From: Bacillus sp. FJAT-42376
Lineage (GTDB): Bacteria > Bacillota > Bacilli > Bacillales > Bacillaceae
Assembly (NCBI RefSeq): GCF_003816055.1
Contig: NZ_CP033906.1
Span: 310,001 to 374,000, forward strand
Direction of reading: 5' to 3'
DNA: 64,000 nt
Below are positions 9,651 to 20,013 of this stretch, piece after piece. The notes under the pieces were generated by a model. It was not told where the DNA came from. It saw only the letters and a program-made list of their open reading frames with translations, and did no database searches. The position numbers and the translations under genes are program-made. The stretch's first letter is position 1; each line of letters opens with the position of its first letter.

Positions 9651-10317
9651 TGACAGGGAGGGCCGGAAGCAGGTTCGCGACCCGTATCGATTTGATTTGA
9701 AGCATATTCAACCCGATGGCGAGAATCATGACGCCGCCTGCTGCGGTTAGTTCTGAGATAAGCGCTGTAAGAAGCTTCTTTTCAATAGACGACTGAATCA
9801 CTCCCGCAAACAGGGCAATCGCTCCTTCATAGAGGAAAACGGGAATGGCGGACAACATGACGCCGATTCCAAGCGTACTCGCAAGAACGGCACTCGTAAA
9901 GCCGTCAATCATCGACTTGGTCATCAGGACGCTGTGGTCTCCTCTTAACCCGCTGTCAAGCGCTCCGACGATGGACATAGCCCCAATCACAAATATGAGA
10001 GTGGCCGTTACAAACCCTTCGGCGATATTCCCTGTCTTTGATTTGCCGGTCTTTCCTTCAATCCATCGGCCGGCCGCATGAAGCTTTTCCTCAAGATTAA
10101 GGATTTCACCGATTACCGCCCCGGCGATCAGGCTGACGATTACATAAAAGAAGTCCTCGCTTTTTAAGGCCATCGTAATGCCGAGAATCGAAACGGACAG
10201 GCCGATGGCAATCATGACCGTTTCCTTGATGCGTTCCGGTATCCTCGTCAAGAGCAGGCCGATCAAAGTTCCTGCGGCAATCCCGATGGCATTGATGACA
10301 CTTCCTAAAAGAACCAT
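9613..10317 (-). CDS. DUF554 membrane protein (YdfK/YqgA family)
   Basis: This is a 234-residue integral membrane protein with about six or seven hydrophobic segments. Recognisable family features are the N-terminal GSVINAIGIAAGTLIGLLL, the central GAMSIVGALDSGLRGDHSV, and a hydrophobic C-terminus. The family is a poorly characterised putative transporter. The ATG at 10317 is preferred because GGGAGTGAGGA lies just before it. It sits between yyaC and parB and runs convergent with yyaC, overlapping its end. Confidence 0.85.
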   Translation of the reverse strand: MVLLGSVINAIGIAAGTLIGLLLTRIPERIKETVMIAIGLSVSILGITMALKSEDFFYVIVSLIAGAVIGEILNLEEKLHAAGRWIEGKTGKSKTGNIAEGFVTATLIFVIGAMSIVGALDSGLRGDHSVLMTKSMIDGFTSAVLASTLGIGVMLSAIPVFLYEGAIALFAGVIQSSIEKKLLTALISELTAAGGVMILAIGLNMLQIKSIRVANLLPALPVIILLVTIQHYFF

Positions 10318-10370
10318 GTTCCTCACTCCCTTTTCTGCATTCACAAAAAAGAATCCTCCTGCAGGAACGC

Positions 10371-11219
10371 TCAGGAGGATTCTTCCGTGGCAAGCAGTTC
10401 TAAAATTCTTTCAAGGTCTTTTGAATCCGTAAATTCTATTTCAATTCTGCCTTTATTGTGCTGCTGTTTAATCGATACTTTCGTTCCAAAATACTGCTGA
10501 AGGGATGTTTCCCGTTCAGCTAAGAACAGATCCCGCTTTATTTGTTTCTTCGGATCGGGCGATTTTCCGCCGCTTTCATTCAGCTGCTGAACGAGAATTT
10601 CGGTCTGTCTGACATTCAGCTGCTCTTTTACGATTTTCTCCGCAAGTACGAGGAGCTTATCTTTTTTCTTAAGGCCGAGGATGGTCCTGCCATGCCCCAT
10701 TGAAAGCTTCCCTTCATTGATCAGGGCCTGAACCCCGGCAGGAAGCGACAGCAGACGAAGATGGTTGGCGATATGGGGACGGCTCTTGCCCAGGCGCTGG
10801 GCGAGCTCTTCCTGCGTCATATTCAGTTCTTCGAGAAGCGACTGGTAGGCTTTCGCTTCCTCAAGCGGCGTTAAATCCTCCCGCTGAAGATTTTCAAGAA
10901 GCCCCAATTCCATCATCTGACGGTCATTCAATTCTCTTACAACAGCCGGGACGGTTTTCAGGCCTGCAAGCTTTGCGGCCCGAAATCGGCGCTCTCCTGC
11001 CACGATTTCATAGCCTTTAATGGATTTCCGGACGATAATCGGCTGAAGAATTCCATAGTGGAGGATGGATTCCTTTAATTCTTCAATCGCTTCCTCCTGA
11101 AATGTCTTCCGGGGCTGATAGGGGTTAGGACGCAGTTCCTGGCACTTTAGTTCCTGTACGGTTTCTTCTTTGCTTGCCTGTAAAAGTGATTCCAATCCTT
11201 TCCCCAATCCTTTAGGCAT
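10371..11219 (-). CDS. parB: Chromosome-partitioning protein ParB (Spo0J)
   Basis: ParB binds parS sites, clamps DNA using CTP and loads condensin; in bacilli it also affects sporulation through Soj. The 282-residue protein has the N-terminal ParA-contact region (MPKGLGKGLESLL), the CTP-binding ParB motifs GERRFRAAKLAG and ENLQREDLTPLEEA, a helix-turn-helix (TQEELAQRLGKSRPHIANHLRLL), and a C-terminal dimer domain. The ATG at 11219 is supported by AAGGAGGTGGC. It overlaps parA by eight bases. The length matches B. subtilis Spo0J exactly. Confidence 0.97.
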   Translation of the reverse strand: MPKGLGKGLESLLQASKEETVQELKCQELRPNPYQPRKTFQEEAIEELKESILHYGILQPIIVRKSIKGYEIVAGERRFRAAKLAGLKTVPAVVRELNDRQMMELGLLENLQREDLTPLEEAKAYQSLLEELNMTQEELAQRLGKSRPHIANHLRLLSLPAGVQALINEGKLSMGHGRTILGLKKKDKLLVLAEKIVKEQLNVRQTEILVQQLNESGGKSPDPKKQIKRDLFLAERETSLQQYFGTKVSIKQQHNKGRIEIEFTDSKDLERILELLATEESS

Positions 11220-11973
11220 TCGCTGCCACCTCCTTCGCCAAATCAAGATAAACTTCCGCTCCTCTTGAGCGGGCATCATATAAAATAATCGGCTGGCCAT
11301 GACTTGGCGCTTCACTCAATCTTACATTTCTTGGAATAACCGTTCTGTATACTTTTTCACGAAAATATTTTTTCACTTCTTCAATAACCTGTATCCCGAG
11401 GTTCGTCCGGGCATCGAGCATCGTGAGAAGAACCCCTTCAATCATCAGATTCGTGTTCAAATGCTTTTGAACAAGCCGTACCGTATTCAGCAGCTGGCTC
11501 AGCCCCTCAAGAGCATAATACTCGCATTGAACAGGGATAATCACCGTATCTGCGGCTGTCAGGGCATTAATGGTTAATAAACCAAGGGATGGCGGGCAGT
11601 CAATCAGCACATAATCATAGTTATGTTTGACTTTGTCGAGTGCTCTTTTTAATCTTACTTCCCGGGAAATAGTCGGAACGAGTTCAATTTCCGCACCGGC
11701 AAGCTGGATCGTCGCCGGTAAAACATGAAGATTTTCAACGGCGGACGGACGAATGGCGGCAACTGCCTCTGTATCTTCAACAAGAATATCGTAAATGCAA
11801 TATTCCACATCTGCTTTTTCTATTCCAATCCCGCTCGTTGCATTACCTTGAGGATCCGTATCGACTAGAAGGACTTTTTTGCCTATATAGGCAAGACATG
11901 CTCCAAGGTTCACGGAAGTCGTTGTTTTTCCGACTCCGCCTTTTTGATTTGCTACGGCAATTATCTTTCCCAC
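11212..11973 (-). CDS. parA: Chromosome-partitioning ATPase ParA (Soj)
   Basis: Soj is a Walker-type ATPase that works with ParB in origin segregation and also controls DnaA at oriC. The deviant Walker A motif NQKGGVGKTTTSVNLG is near the N-terminus, with VDTDPQGNATSGIG and LIDCPPSLGLLTINAL following. I chose the GTG at 11973 (253 residues, MGKIIA-like start as in B. subtilis) because AGGTGA sits five bases upstream; another GTG at 11982 would add three residues. It is cotranscribed with parB. Confidence 0.96.
   Translation of the reverse strand: MGKIIAVANQKGGVGKTTTSVNLGACLAYIGKKVLLVDTDPQGNATSGIGIEKADVEYCIYDILVEDTEAVAAIRPSAVENLHVLPATIQLAGAEIELVPTISREVRLKRALDKVKHNYDYVLIDCPPSLGLLTINALTAADTVIIPVQCEYYALEGLSQLLNTVRLVQKHLNTNLMIEGVLLTMLDARTNLGIQVIEEVKKYFREKVYRTVIPRNVRLSEAPSHGQPIILYDARSRGAEVYLDLAKEVAANA
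11657..11670. promoter_or_regulatory. Candidate Noc-binding site inside parA
   Basis: ACTTCCCGGGAAAT matches the known Noc site ATTTCCCGGGAAAT at 13 of 14 positions and is nearly palindromic. It lies within the parA coding sequence, upstream of noc's own target chromosome arm. The match is by eye. Confidence 0.55.
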
Positions 11974-12171
11974 GAGGTTCACCTACTCCTGCATCTCTAT
12001 AATCTTTTCCCATTTCAAAGGCCGGGGGGATGCATCCGCTTTTGATCAGAGGCTTTAAAGCTATTCTTCTATTTTAACAAAAAATGATAGTCAGTCGTTC
12101 TAGATTTTTCTAAAATCTTCAAATATATGAAGAAAAAAATCACCGTCTGGTGTGGGAAAAGGGCAAAAGAA

Positions 12172-12199
12172 AACTCCCTAATCAAAGGATTAGGGAGTT
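12172..12199 (-). terminator. noc terminator
   Basis: AACTCCCTAATC, a four-base loop and its exact complement are followed by TTTTC on the minus strand. The stem overlaps the noc stop codon. Confidence 0.85.
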
Positions 12200-13067
12200 A
12201 CTTAGGAATTTTGATGGTAAATTGAATATATTCTTCAAATTCCTCTTCTTCTGAATTGATTTGAACGCCCGTATCCGCGACCATCGTTAAGGATTGCCGG
12301 ATCGTGTTCATGGCAATCCGGGTGTCACGGCTGAACGCTTTGCGCTTCGGCTTCGCTTTTGGTTTTTCTTTTTCCAGCATTTTGACGACCCTGTCTTCTG
12401 TCTGCTTCACATTCAGCTGCTTTTCAATAATCTCGTTCAGCAGCGCAACCTGAAGTTCAGGCAGTTTAAGAGGGATGAGGGCTCTTGCATGCCGTTCTGT
12501 GAGCTTTTTCTGAAGAAGGGCTTCCTGCACTTCATCCGGCAGCTTCAGCAGTCTCAGTTTATTTGCGACCGTAGACTGGCCCTTGCCGAGGCGCTGCGCA
12601 AGCGCTTCTTGTGTCAATTCATGCAGCTCAAGCAGCCTCGCATAAGCAAGCGCTTCTTCAATGGCAGACAGCTCTTCACGCTGCAGGTTTTCTATAAGAG
12701 CAACAGAAGCCGTTTCTTTATCATTAAATTCCTTAATAATAGCGGGAATGGTTTCCCACCCCAGCCTTTGAACCGCTCTCCATCTCCGCTCGCCTGCAAT
12801 CAGCTCAAATTTGCCGTCTGCGGGACGGACAACGATTGGCTGAATGATGCCATGCGTACGAATGGTCATGGACAGTTCATCTATTTTTTCATCCGAAAAA
12901 ATGGAACGGGGCTGGAATCGGTTTGGCGTAATATCGAGAACAGGAATTTGCTTCACTTCTTCTCTCGGTGCCTCTTCTTCTCCTGATTCACTTTCCAAAT
13001 TTTCTAGCGTCTGATCTGTTTCTTCCTTTTCTCCTATTCCGAAGAAACGGGAAAACGGATGCTTCAT
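12198..13067 (-). CDS. noc: Nucleoid occlusion protein Noc
   Basis: Noc is a ParB paralogue that binds its own sites, clamps DNA with CTP and blocks division over the nucleoid by drawing DNA to the membrane. The N-terminus ([11 protein letters not shown]) fits the amphipathic membrane-targeting helix of Noc. Next come an acidic linker, the ParB/CTP motifs GERRWRAVQ and [14 protein letters not shown], and the DNA-binding helix-turn-helix [20 protein letters not shown]. The 289-residue length is typical. It lies between parA and rsmG, as in B. subtilis. Confidence 0.96.
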   Translation of the reverse strand: MKHPFSRFFGIGEKEETDQTLENLESESGEEEAPREEVKQIPVLDITPNRFQPRSIFSDEKIDELSMTIRTHGIIQPIVVRPADGKFELIAGERRWRAVQRLGWETIPAIIKEFNDKETASVALIENLQREELSAIEEALAYARLLELHELTQEALAQRLGKGQSTVANKLRLLKLPDEVQEALLQKKLTERHARALIPLKLPELQVALLNEIIEKQLNVKQTEDRVVKMLEKEKPKAKPKRKAFSRDTRIAMNTIRQSLTMVADTGVQINSEEEEFEEYIQFTIKIPK

Positions 13068-13168
13068 GTGCGTACACCACCTTTGGGAACGTCCAATTTA
13101 TAATTCTATTTTTTCAGCCGGAATTCCTGCATGCCGCTGCTTGATTGGGCACTTTTTCAAAATATGTA

Positions 13169-13888
13169 TCATTCGATTGGTGTCTTGTTAGGTGTCCCCG
13201 GTTTCCGCGGGTATTTTCCAGGAGTCGGCTTTACTTTTCTGATGATCACGATGTTTCGTTCGCTTTCTTCAATCGGCAGCTGGAACTGGTGAATCGATTC
13301 TGTTTTTCCTCCAAGAACGGCAATCGCTTTTTGGCCGGCCTGAAGCTCATCTTCTGCTGCGGATGCTTTCAGAGCGACAAAATAACCGTCTTTTTTTGCC
13401 AGAGGGAGACACAATTCGCTTAAAACAGACAGACGGGCCACCGCACGCGCTGTCACCACATCATATTTTTCGCGGTGCTGCTTGTTCTGGCCAAACGTTT
13501 CAGCACGGTCATGATAAAAGTGTACATTGGTCAGCTTGAGGCTTTTTGCCAGTTCCTCCAGAAACGTGATCCGTTTATTGAGAGAATCGACAATTGAAAC
13601 CGATAGTTCAGGGAAACAGATTTTAATCGGCAGGCTCGGAAAACCCGCTCCTGCTCCCACATCACAAATGGAGAGGGGCTTTGTAAAATCAAAATGGAAG
13701 GCAGCACTGATTGAATCATAGAAATGCTTCAAATAAACTTCTTCTTTATCGGTAATCGAAGTAAGATTCATTTTTTCATTCCACTCAACGAGCAGCCTGT
13801 AATACGTATCGAATTGGGAAAGCTGTTCCGGAGAAAGGGAAATGCCTTTCTCCTCCAGCTTGGATTGGAATAAGGAAATGTCCATCAT
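13169..13888 (-). CDS. rsmG: 16S rRNA (guanine-527-N7)-methyltransferase RsmG
   Basis: RsmG (GidB) methylates G527 of 16S rRNA using S-adenosylmethionine; its loss gives low-level streptomycin resistance. The 239 residues include the SAM-binding motif [16 protein letters not shown] near residue 70 and the block [19 protein letters not shown]. The C-terminal tail [15 protein letters not shown] is typical of bacilli. The first two codons are both ATG (13888 and 13885); AGAAAGGATTCG could serve either. It follows mnmG in the mnmE-mnmG-rsmG row. Confidence 0.96.
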   Translation of the reverse strand: MMDISLFQSKLEEKGISLSPEQLSQFDTYYRLLVEWNEKMNLTSITDKEEVYLKHFYDSISAAFHFDFTKPLSICDVGAGAGFPSLPIKICFPELSVSIVDSLNKRITFLEELAKSLKLTNVHFYHDRAETFGQNKQHREKYDVVTARAVARLSVLSELCLPLAKKDGYFVALKASAAEDELQAGQKAIAVLGGKTESIHQFQLPIEESERNIVIIRKVKPTPGKYPRKPGTPNKTPIE

Positions 13889-13906
13889 CGAATCCTTTCT
13901 TTTGCT

Positions 13907-15796
13907 TTATTCATTTGAAACTTTAGCAATGCGGCCCTGTTCCATGTAAACAAGCAGAATGGAAACGTCTGCAGGATTAACACCGGATATACGGGAAGCC
14001 TGTGCCATGGAAAGAGGACGTACTTCCTTCAGTTTTTGGCGCGCTTCTGACGCCAGTCCGTTGATGGCGTCGTAATCAATGTTTTCAGGGATTTTTTTGT
14101 TTTCCATTTTTTTCAGCTTATCGACTTGCTGAAGGGATTTATCAATATATCCTTCGTACTTAATCTGGATTTCTACCTGTTCAGACACATCAGGGTGGAC
14201 AGGAGAAGCAGCAGGCGCAAGCTTTTCGATATGGCTGTAGTTCATTTCAGGCCGTTTCAGAAGATCGGAAGCGCGGATTCCATCCTTTAATTCACTTCCG
14301 CCTGAAGTGCGGATCAGCTCCTGCACCTCCGCTGAAGGCTTAAGCATAAGCTTGGAAAGGCGGGCTCTCTCTTCTTCAATGGCCGCTTTTTTATCAGTAA
14401 AGGCTTCATAGCGGCTATCACTGATCAACCCAATTTTATAGCCTGTTTCCGTCAGACGCAAATCGGCATTATCATGACGGAGGAGAAGGCGGTATTCGGC
14501 ACGGGACGTCAACAGACGGTACGGTTCACTCGTTCCTTTTGTGACCAGGTCATCAATCAGAACACCGATGTATGCATCCGAACGGCTCAGGATGACTTCC
14601 TCGCGTCCAAGTGCTTTTTGGCCGGCATTAATCCCTGCCATAATGCCCTGTCCGGCGGCTTCTTCATAGCCTGAAGTTCCGTTTATTTGTCCGGCGGTAT
14701 AAAGGCCCGGTATTTTTTTGGTTTCCAGGGTCGGCCAAAGCTGGGTCGGAACAATGGCATCATATTCGATGGCATAGCCCGGTCTCATCATTTGAACATT
14801 TTCAAGACCCGGAATCGTGCTTAAAATTTGCTTTTGTACATCCTCCGGCAGGCTTGTAGACAATCCCTGCACATACACTTCTTCCGTGTTCCGGCCTTCA
14901 GGCTCAAGGAAAATCTGATGGCGCGGCTTGTCATTAAAGCGGACGACTTTATCTTCGATGGATGGGCAATAGCGCGGGCCCGTTCCTTTAATCATACCGG
15001 AATACATAGGAGAACGGTGCAGGTTATCGTCAATGATCTGATGTGTTTCTGCACTCGTATAAGTGAGCCAGCAAGGAAGCTGGTCTGTAATATATTTCGT
15101 CGTTTCATATGAAAAAGCACGGGGTTCTTCATCACCCGGCTGAATTTCTGTTTTGCTGTAATCGATTGTTTTGCTGTCCACACGCGGAGGTGTTCCGGTT
15201 TTAAAGCGGACGAGGTCAAATCCAAGCTCCTGCAGGTGCTCGGAAAGCTTGATGGACGGCTGCTGATTGTTCGGTCCGCTTGAATACGAAAGTTCCCCGA
15301 GGATAATGCGTCCGCGCAGGAATGTACCCGTTGTCAGGACAACGGTTTTGGAATGGTATTCGGCACCCGTCTGGGTCACGACACCGCGGCACTCGCCGTC
15401 TTCAATAATCAGGCGGTCCACCATTCCCTGCATAAGTGTCAGGTTCGGTTCATTTTCCATCGTTTTTTTCATTTCGTGCTGATACGTGAATTTATCGGCC
15501 TGTGCGCGCAAAGCTCTCACAGCAGGGCCTTTCCCGGTATTCAGCATTCTCATTTGAATATGGGTCTTATCAATGTTTTTGCCCATTTCGCCGCCCAATG
15601 CATCAATTTCCCGAACGACGATGCCCTTGGCAGGTCCGCCGACAGACGGATTGCAGGGCATGAAAGCGACCATATCAAGGTTTATTGTAAGGACAAGAGT
15701 GCGGGCGCCAAGTCTCGCTGCTGCGAGAGCGGACTCGACACCTGCATGTCCGGCGCCAACGACGATGACATCATAATCACCAGCATGATATGCCAA
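13907..15796 (-). CDS. mnmG: tRNA uridine 5-carboxymethylaminomethyl modification enzyme MnmG (GidA)
   Basis: MnmG is the FAD-binding partner of MnmE and modifies wobble uridine 34 of several tRNAs. The 629-residue protein has the dinucleotide-binding motif [19 protein letters not shown] at the N-terminus, [22 protein letters not shown], and the C-terminal GidA-associated helical domain ending [18 protein letters not shown]. It uses a TTG start preceded by GGAGGAAACAACA. It is next to mnmE, with which it forms a heterotetramer. Confidence 0.97.
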   Translation of the reverse strand: MAYHAGDYDVIVVGAGHAGVESALAAARLGARTLVLTINLDMVAFMPCNPSVGGPAKGIVVREIDALGGEMGKNIDKTHIQMRMLNTGKGPAVRALRAQADKFTYQHEMKKTMENEPNLTLMQGMVDRLIIEDGECRGVVTQTGAEYHSKTVVLTTGTFLRGRIILGELSYSSGPNNQQPSIKLSEHLQELGFDLVRFKTGTPPRVDSKTIDYSKTEIQPGDEEPRAFSYETTKYITDQLPCWLTYTSAETHQIIDDNLHRSPMYSGMIKGTGPRYCPSIEDKVVRFNDKPRHQIFLEPEGRNTEEVYVQGLSTSLPEDVQKQILSTIPGLENVQMMRPGYAIEYDAIVPTQLWPTLETKKIPGLYTAGQINGTSGYEEAAGQGIMAGINAGQKALGREEVILSRSDAYIGVLIDDLVTKGTSEPYRLLTSRAEYRLLLRHDNADLRLTETGYKIGLISDSRYEAFTDKKAAIEEERARLSKLMLKPSAEVQELIRTSGGSELKDGIRASDLLKRPEMNYSHIEKLAPAASPVHPDVSEQVEIQIKYEGYIDKSLQQVDKLKKMENKKIPENIDYDAINGLASEARQKLKEVRPLSMAQASRISGVNPADVSILLVYMEQGRIAKVSNE

Positions 15797-15835
15797 TGTT
15801 GTTTCCTCCTTTATTTGTAAAACAAAATCTATGAT

Positions 15836-17221
15836 TTATTTTCCAAGACAGAATTGAGAGAAGAGCTGGTCGATCAGGCTTTCGTGCACGGCGTCTCCGA
15901 TTATTTCCCCAAGCTGTTCCCATGCTCTCGTCAAATCGATTTGCACCATATCAATCGGCATTCCGGCATCAATCCCGTTCAGCGCTTCTTCTATAGAACG
16001 TTTCGCCTGCGTCATCAGCGCAATATGCCGGGAGTTGGACAGGTAGGTCATGTCTCCAGCCTGAATATTGCCCTGGAAAAACAGAGACTGAATCGATTCT
16101 TCCAGTTTATCAATTCCTTCTTCTTCTTTCAGCGAGGTCGTGACGACAGGACGTCCTTCTGCAAGAACCCTCACCTGTTCCATATCAATTTTCTTCGGCA
16201 AATCCGTTTTGTTGATAATGACAATGACGTCCATGCCCTTAATGGCTTCAAACAACTGCTCATCCTCAAAGGTCAGTTCATCGCTGTAATTCAGAACAAG
16301 GAGAATCAAATCGGCTTCCTTCAGAACCTGGCGCGATTTTTCTACTCCGATCCGTTCTACGATGTCTTCCGTCTCACGGATGCCCGCCGTGTCGACGAGC
16401 TTAAGAGGAACGCCTCTTACATTTACATACTCCTCAATCACATCACGTGTCGTACCGGGCACATCTGTCACGATGGCCTTGTTTTCATGGACAAGCGTGT
16501 TGAGCAATGAAGATTTCCCGACGTTGGGACGGCCGATGATAACAGTCGATAAACCCTCTCTGAGGATTTTGCCCTGACTGGATGTCTGAAGAAGCTTCTC
16601 TATTTCATTCTTGACATAAGATGCTTTTTCTACAAGCATGTGATGAGTCATTTCTTCCACATCATCGTATTCGGGGTAATCAATATTCACTTCAACATGC
16701 GCAAGCGTTTCAAGAATTTCCTGGCGGAGTTTTCGGACAAGCTTTGAAAGACGGCCTTCCATTTGTCCAAGGGCAACGTTCATCGCTTTGTCTGTCTTCG
16801 CCCGGATCAGGTCCATGACTGCTTCCGCCTGCGAAAGATCAATTCGTCCGTTCATAAACGCCCGTTTTGTAAACTCTCCCGGCTCTGCCAGCCTCGCACC
16901 GCTATTTAAAACGAGCTGGAGGACGCGGTTTACAGAGACGAGCCCGCCGTGGCAGTTTATTTCTATTACGTCCTCGCGGGTAAAGGTTCTCGGAGCTCTC
17001 ATAACAGAAACCATGACTTCCTCTGCGGTTTCATTCGTTTCAGGATCAATAATATGGCCGTAATGAATGGTATGGGAGTCTGCTTCTTGAAGCGTCTTTC
17101 CTCCAGGCGCTGCAAAAACACGGTCTGCAATGGCTACCGCTTCTTCGCCGCTCAGCCTGACTATCGCAATCGCTCCTTCACCCATTGGTGTGGATATCGC
17201 TGTAATCGTATCGAATTCCAA
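15836..17221 (-). CDS. mnmE: tRNA modification GTPase MnmE
   Basis: MnmE binds GTP and a folate derivative and, with MnmG, makes the cmnm5U34 modification. The N-terminal folate-binding domain begins [21 protein letters not shown] helical domain follows, interrupted by a Ras-like G domain with [20 protein letters not shown] and DTAGI, and the protein ends in the signature CLGK. I prefer the TTG at 17221 (461 residues) because AGGTGA lies five bases upstream; a GTG at 17230 is the longer alternative. The upstream region carries three DnaA-like boxes. Confidence 0.95.
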   Translation of the reverse strand: MEFDTITAISTPMGEGAIAIVRLSGEEAVAIADRVFAAPGGKTLQEADSHTIHYGHIIDPETNETAEEVMVSVMRAPRTFTREDVIEINCHGGLVSVNRVLQLVLNSGARLAEPGEFTKRAFMNGRIDLSQAEAVMDLIRAKTDKAMNVALGQMEGRLSKLVRKLRQEILETLAHVEVNIDYPEYDDVEEMTHHMLVEKASYVKNEIEKLLQTSSQGKILREGLSTVIIGRPNVGKSSLLNTLVHENKAIVTDVPGTTRDVIEEYVNVRGVPLKLVDTAGIRETEDIVERIGVEKSRQVLKEADLILLVLNYSDELTFEDEQLFEAIKGMDVIVIINKTDLPKKIDMEQVRVLAEGRPVVTTSLKEEEGIDKLEESIQSLFFQGNIQAGDMTYLSNSRHIALMTQAKRSIEEALNGIDAGMPIDMVQIDLTRAWEQLGEIIGDAVHESLIDQLFSQFCLGK

Positions 17222-17342
17222 GTTGTTCACCTCACTCTAATGCAATCTATCTATTTGGGAAAAGGTTAATTTAAAAAGAAGGTCATCAAAACTTAAAGAT
17301 ACCATATTCGGCATATAAAAGGAAGATTGGAGGCAGACGGAG

Positions 17343-17399
17343 TTATTCACAATGTTTCAATCGTTCGTCCTATATTTTAACTTATCCACATGTGAATAA
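17343..17399. promoter_or_regulatory. DnaA-box cluster upstream of mnmE
   Basis: TTATTCACA (17343-17351), perfect TTATCCACA (17382-17390) and inverted TGTGAATAA (17391-17399) lie within 57 bases; the last two form a head-to-head 18-base inverted pair. The spot is 3 kb from oriC. From 17400 to 17559 I see no gene or other clear signal. Confidence 0.6.
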
Positions 17400-17559
17400 C
17401 AATATAAGGGATCTTGAATCCGCACGGTTTTTGGAAAGAGGGGCGTCTGAAGAATAGTGCGCAAAAATAAATCAGCCTCCTGCAGCAGCCGGGGAATTAC
17501 ACCGGGGCGCGGGCAGCGGGGCTGAACACAGCTCAAGAATGCAAAAAAGGGCAAAAAAA

Positions 17560-17904
17560 GAGGTTGGGACAAAAGGTTTCCGGCTAACAAAGAAGCTCTG
17601 TTATACACGGCTGATGATTGCAGCTAGCAGTCGTTCGCTTTCCGCGGGGCGGGCGGTGAGCCTCCTCGCCGCTTTGCGCCTGCGGGGTCTCACCTGTCCC
17701 GCTGCTCCCGCAGGAGTCTCACGCCTTCTGCTTCAATCAACAGGGTTTAAAAAATCAATAACATACTTTAACATAGCGAATAAAAAAAACCGAACTATTA
17801 TTTGAAACTCTGGTATAGAGCTTCGCAATAGTTCGGTTTTTTCATGTTTTTTTCAAAAGAAATATTCGGCTTAAGGACCACAATTTTAGTTATGTCCCAG
17901 CCTC
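17560..17904. repeat. MITE-like 345 bp element, copy 1
   Basis: The left end GAGGTTGGGACAAAA and right end GTTATGTCCCAGCCTC are imperfect inverted repeats. Inside are a GC-rich block (about 17640-17720) and a terminator-like hairpin (17777-17840). A second copy lies at 52642-52989. The right end stops two bases from the jag stop codon. No transposase is encoded, so movement would depend on an outside enzyme. Small frames inside it are not called as genes. Confidence 0.75.
17777..17840. terminator. Two-way terminator hairpin within repeat copy 1
   Basis: ACCGAACTATT (17789-17799) pairs with AATAGTTCGGT (17827-17837), flanked by A-runs and T-runs so it has a U-tail on both strands. A second inner stem forms from GAAACTCT and AGAGCTTC with one A-C mismatch. 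On the minus strand it follows jag and would end the rpmH-rnpA-spoIIIJ-jag transcript. Confidence 0.75.
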
Positions 17905-17906
17905 GA

Positions 17907-18614
17907 TTACCGTTTTGGTGCGATCACAATGTGCCGCCTCGGCTCTTCCCCTGCCGAATAGGTCACTACTTTTTTGTTTCGTGCCAGTGCGGCATGGATG
18001 ATCTTTCTCTCAGAAGAAGGCATCGGCTCGAGAGCTACCTCCCTGGATGAAGCCAGTGCCTGTCCCGCAAGCTTGTTGGCGAGCTGGACAAGAATTTCTT
18101 CACGGCGCTGCCGATAGGCTTCTGCATCCACTGTTACATGGAAATATTGAGACGAATGCCGGTTTGCGACGAGCTGGGCTAAATACTGAAGCGAATTCAG
18201 CGTCTGTCCTCTCTTGCCGATAAGAAGGGCGATGTCCTCTCCTTCAATCAAAAAGGTTAAATTTCTTCCTTTTTGGATCTTTTCAACCGAAGCCTTTACA
18301 CCCATTTGTTCAATTACTTGAATTAAATAGGCATGGGCTTCCTCTCCAGGCTTCTCGTTTACCTTCTTCAGAACCGGAGGCATCTCCGGCTCTTCGGCAG
18401 AAGGCTCAGGCAGCGGAATATCCGCTTCCAGTGAAGGCTCAGGCGTTTTCATAACCGCCTTTATAAGGGCTTCTCTTTTTCCGAATCCCAAGAAACCTTT
18501 TTTTGGTTCAGTGATTACTTCTATGTTTATCTCTTCTCTTGAAGCCTGAAGCTTTAAAAGTGCGGTTTGAACTGCTTCTTCAACGGTTGAACCTGCAGCC
18601 GTTACCTCTCTCAC
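17907..18614 (-). CDS. jag: RNA-binding protein Jag (KhpB)
   Basis: Jag is a KH and R3H RNA-binding protein linked to elongation, division and sporulation in Firmicutes. The N-terminal Jag_N domain is residues 1-52 (with [10 protein letters not shown]), followed by an acidic Pro-rich linker, a KH domain (about 95-165, [21 protein letters not shown]), and an R3H domain ([21 protein letters not shown]). The start GTG overlaps the spoIIIJ stop as GTGA. The 235-residue length is normal. Immediately after its stop lies the terminator-bearing repeat. Confidence 0.95.
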   Translation of the reverse strand: MREVTAAGSTVEEAVQTALLKLQASREEINIEVITEPKKGFLGFGKREALIKAVMKTPEPSLEADIPLPEPSAEEPEMPPVLKKVNEKPGEEAHAYLIQVIEQMGVKASVEKIQKGRNLTFLIEGEDIALLIGKRGQTLNSLQYLAQLVANRHSSQYFHVTVDAEAYRQRREEILVQLANKLAGQALASSREVALEPMPSSERKIIHAALARNKKVVTYSAGEEPRRHIVIAPKR

Positions 18615-19408
18615 TTCTTGGCTCCCGCTTTTTGAGGAGATTTTTGAGTATTTGCTTTTAAATCAGGTCCTTTAATAAGGAGAGACTGACAGATCATGAA
18701 GATATTTCCGACTACCCAGTACAGGGAAAGAGCTGCCGGGAACGAAATAGCGAAAATCACGATCATAATCGGCATGAGCCAAACCATCATAGCCATCTGA
18801 GGGTTTTGATTTTCTGTTCCGGCCATCATAATCTTTTGCTGAATGAACGTTGTAATCCCTGCAACGATCGGCAAAATGTAGAATGGATCTTTATCCCCGA
18901 GGTCAAACCAGAGGAACGCATGCTCCTTAATGGCTTCTGTTCTCATAATCGCATGATAGAAACCAATCAGGATCGGCATTTGAACAATCAGCGGGAAACA
19001 CCCTGCAAGAGGATTGACTCCGTGCTTCTGGAACAGGGCCATTGTTTCCTGCTGAAGCTTCTGCTGGGTCTGCTGATCTTTTGAGCTGTATTTCTCGCGA
19101 AGCAGCTTCATTTCAGGCTGAAGGGCCTGCATCGCTTTTGAGCTTCTTGTCTGTTTGATCATCAGTGGAAGGATCGCAAAACGGATTAAAATCGTGACGA
19201 CAATAATCGCCAGTCCGTAGTTCGCTGTGCTGGCACCGCCGCCAAAAAGCTCAGCAAAATAAGTAATGACTGAAGATAGAGGGTAAACAATGTACTGATT
19301 CCAAAACCCTGTACTTTTATCCGTAATCGGCTGATTGACTTGCGTACAGCCGGATAAGAGGGTTAAAAGACCAACTAATGCAAGAATTAACCAAGTGCGC
19401 CTCTTCAA
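18611..19408 (-). CDS. spoIIIJ: Membrane protein insertase SpoIIIJ (YidC/OxaA family)
   Basis: SpoIIIJ inserts proteins into the membrane and is needed for forespore sigma-G activity. The N-terminal lipoprotein signal ends in LLSGC. Five membrane segments follow, with typical YidC2 blocks [22 protein letters not shown] and [19 protein letters not shown]; the conserved Arg in the first of these helices' vicinity ([11 protein letters not shown]) is present. I chose TTG at 19408 (265 residues) because TTAGGAGG is seven bases upstream; the ATG 21 bases earlier covers the ribosome site. It is followed by jag. Confidence 0.95.
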   Translation of the reverse strand: MKRRTWLILALVGLLTLLSGCTQVNQPITDKSTGFWNQYIVYPLSSVITYFAELFGGGASTANYGLAIIVVTILIRFAILPLMIKQTRSSKAMQALQPEMKLLREKYSSKDQQTQQKLQQETMALFQKHGVNPLAGCFPLIVQMPILIGFYHAIMRTEAIKEHAFLWFDLGDKDPFYILPIVAGITTFIQQKIMMAGTENQNPQMAMMVWLMPIMIVIFAISFPAALSLYWVVGNIFMICQSLLIKGPDLKANTQKSPQKAGAKK

Positions 19409-19554
19409 ACTTTGTCCTCCTAACAGCATGTCTATTTTTAAAGTAAAGAACGTACATCATAATTGGCTGAACCGGCTTGAGTTTGCAGCGGTTCAAAAAT
19501 ATTTTACCATCTTTTATTTATGATTTGTTTTTTCTTTTCAAACGTTTCTTGACA

Positions 19555-19914
19555 TCATTTTTCCCCATTTTTCTTCTTTGCCAGAAGCCTGGCTTTTTTA
19601 AACAGGTGAAATAGACTGTTCCGCACTTCCTCGTAATTTAATTCGGCCGCCGGTTTCCTGGCGATGACAATATAGTCCTTTCCTGCAGAAAGGAATTCCT
19701 TCTCTTCCAAAAAGATTTGCTTCACTAGGCGCTTAACCCGGTTTCTCGTTACAGCGTTTCCGATCTTTTTGCTGACTGACAATCCCAGTCTGAACTCTTT
19801 TTCTTCTTCTCTATGAAGCGTATAAATCACAAATTGCCGGTTCGCAATCGATTTGCCTTTTTTGAATACCTGCTGGAAATCTTCGTTTCTTTTGATCCGG
19901 TTCTTCTTTTTCAT
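19555..19914 (-). CDS. rnpA: Ribonuclease P protein component
   Basis: RnpA is the protein subunit of RNase P that matures tRNA 5' ends. The 119-residue basic protein has the signature RNR region ([21 protein letters not shown]) and starts [27 protein letters not shown] precedes the ATG. It lies between rpmH and spoIIIJ, the universal arrangement. Confidence 0.97.
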   Translation of the reverse strand: MKKKNRIKRNEDFQQVFKKGKSIANRQFVIYTLHREEEKEFRLGLSVSKKIGNAVTRNRVKRLVKQIFLEEKEFLSAGKDYIVIARKPAAELNYEEVRNSLFHLFKKARLLAKKKNGEK

Positions 19915-20013
19915 GCTGATTCCACTCCGCTTTTATTGCTCTTTACGTGCTGTTTTTCTTTGCTTCCCCTTAAAGGTTAGCCAACTTTCCCAGCATTTAA
20001 CTTCGTTTTTAAT

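Noticed and set aside
17539..17805. Frame of 88 codons shared in part with 52695-52898
   Set aside because: It is the translation of the GC-rich core of the MITE-like element; no ribosome site, and changes between copies do not favour codon third positions.
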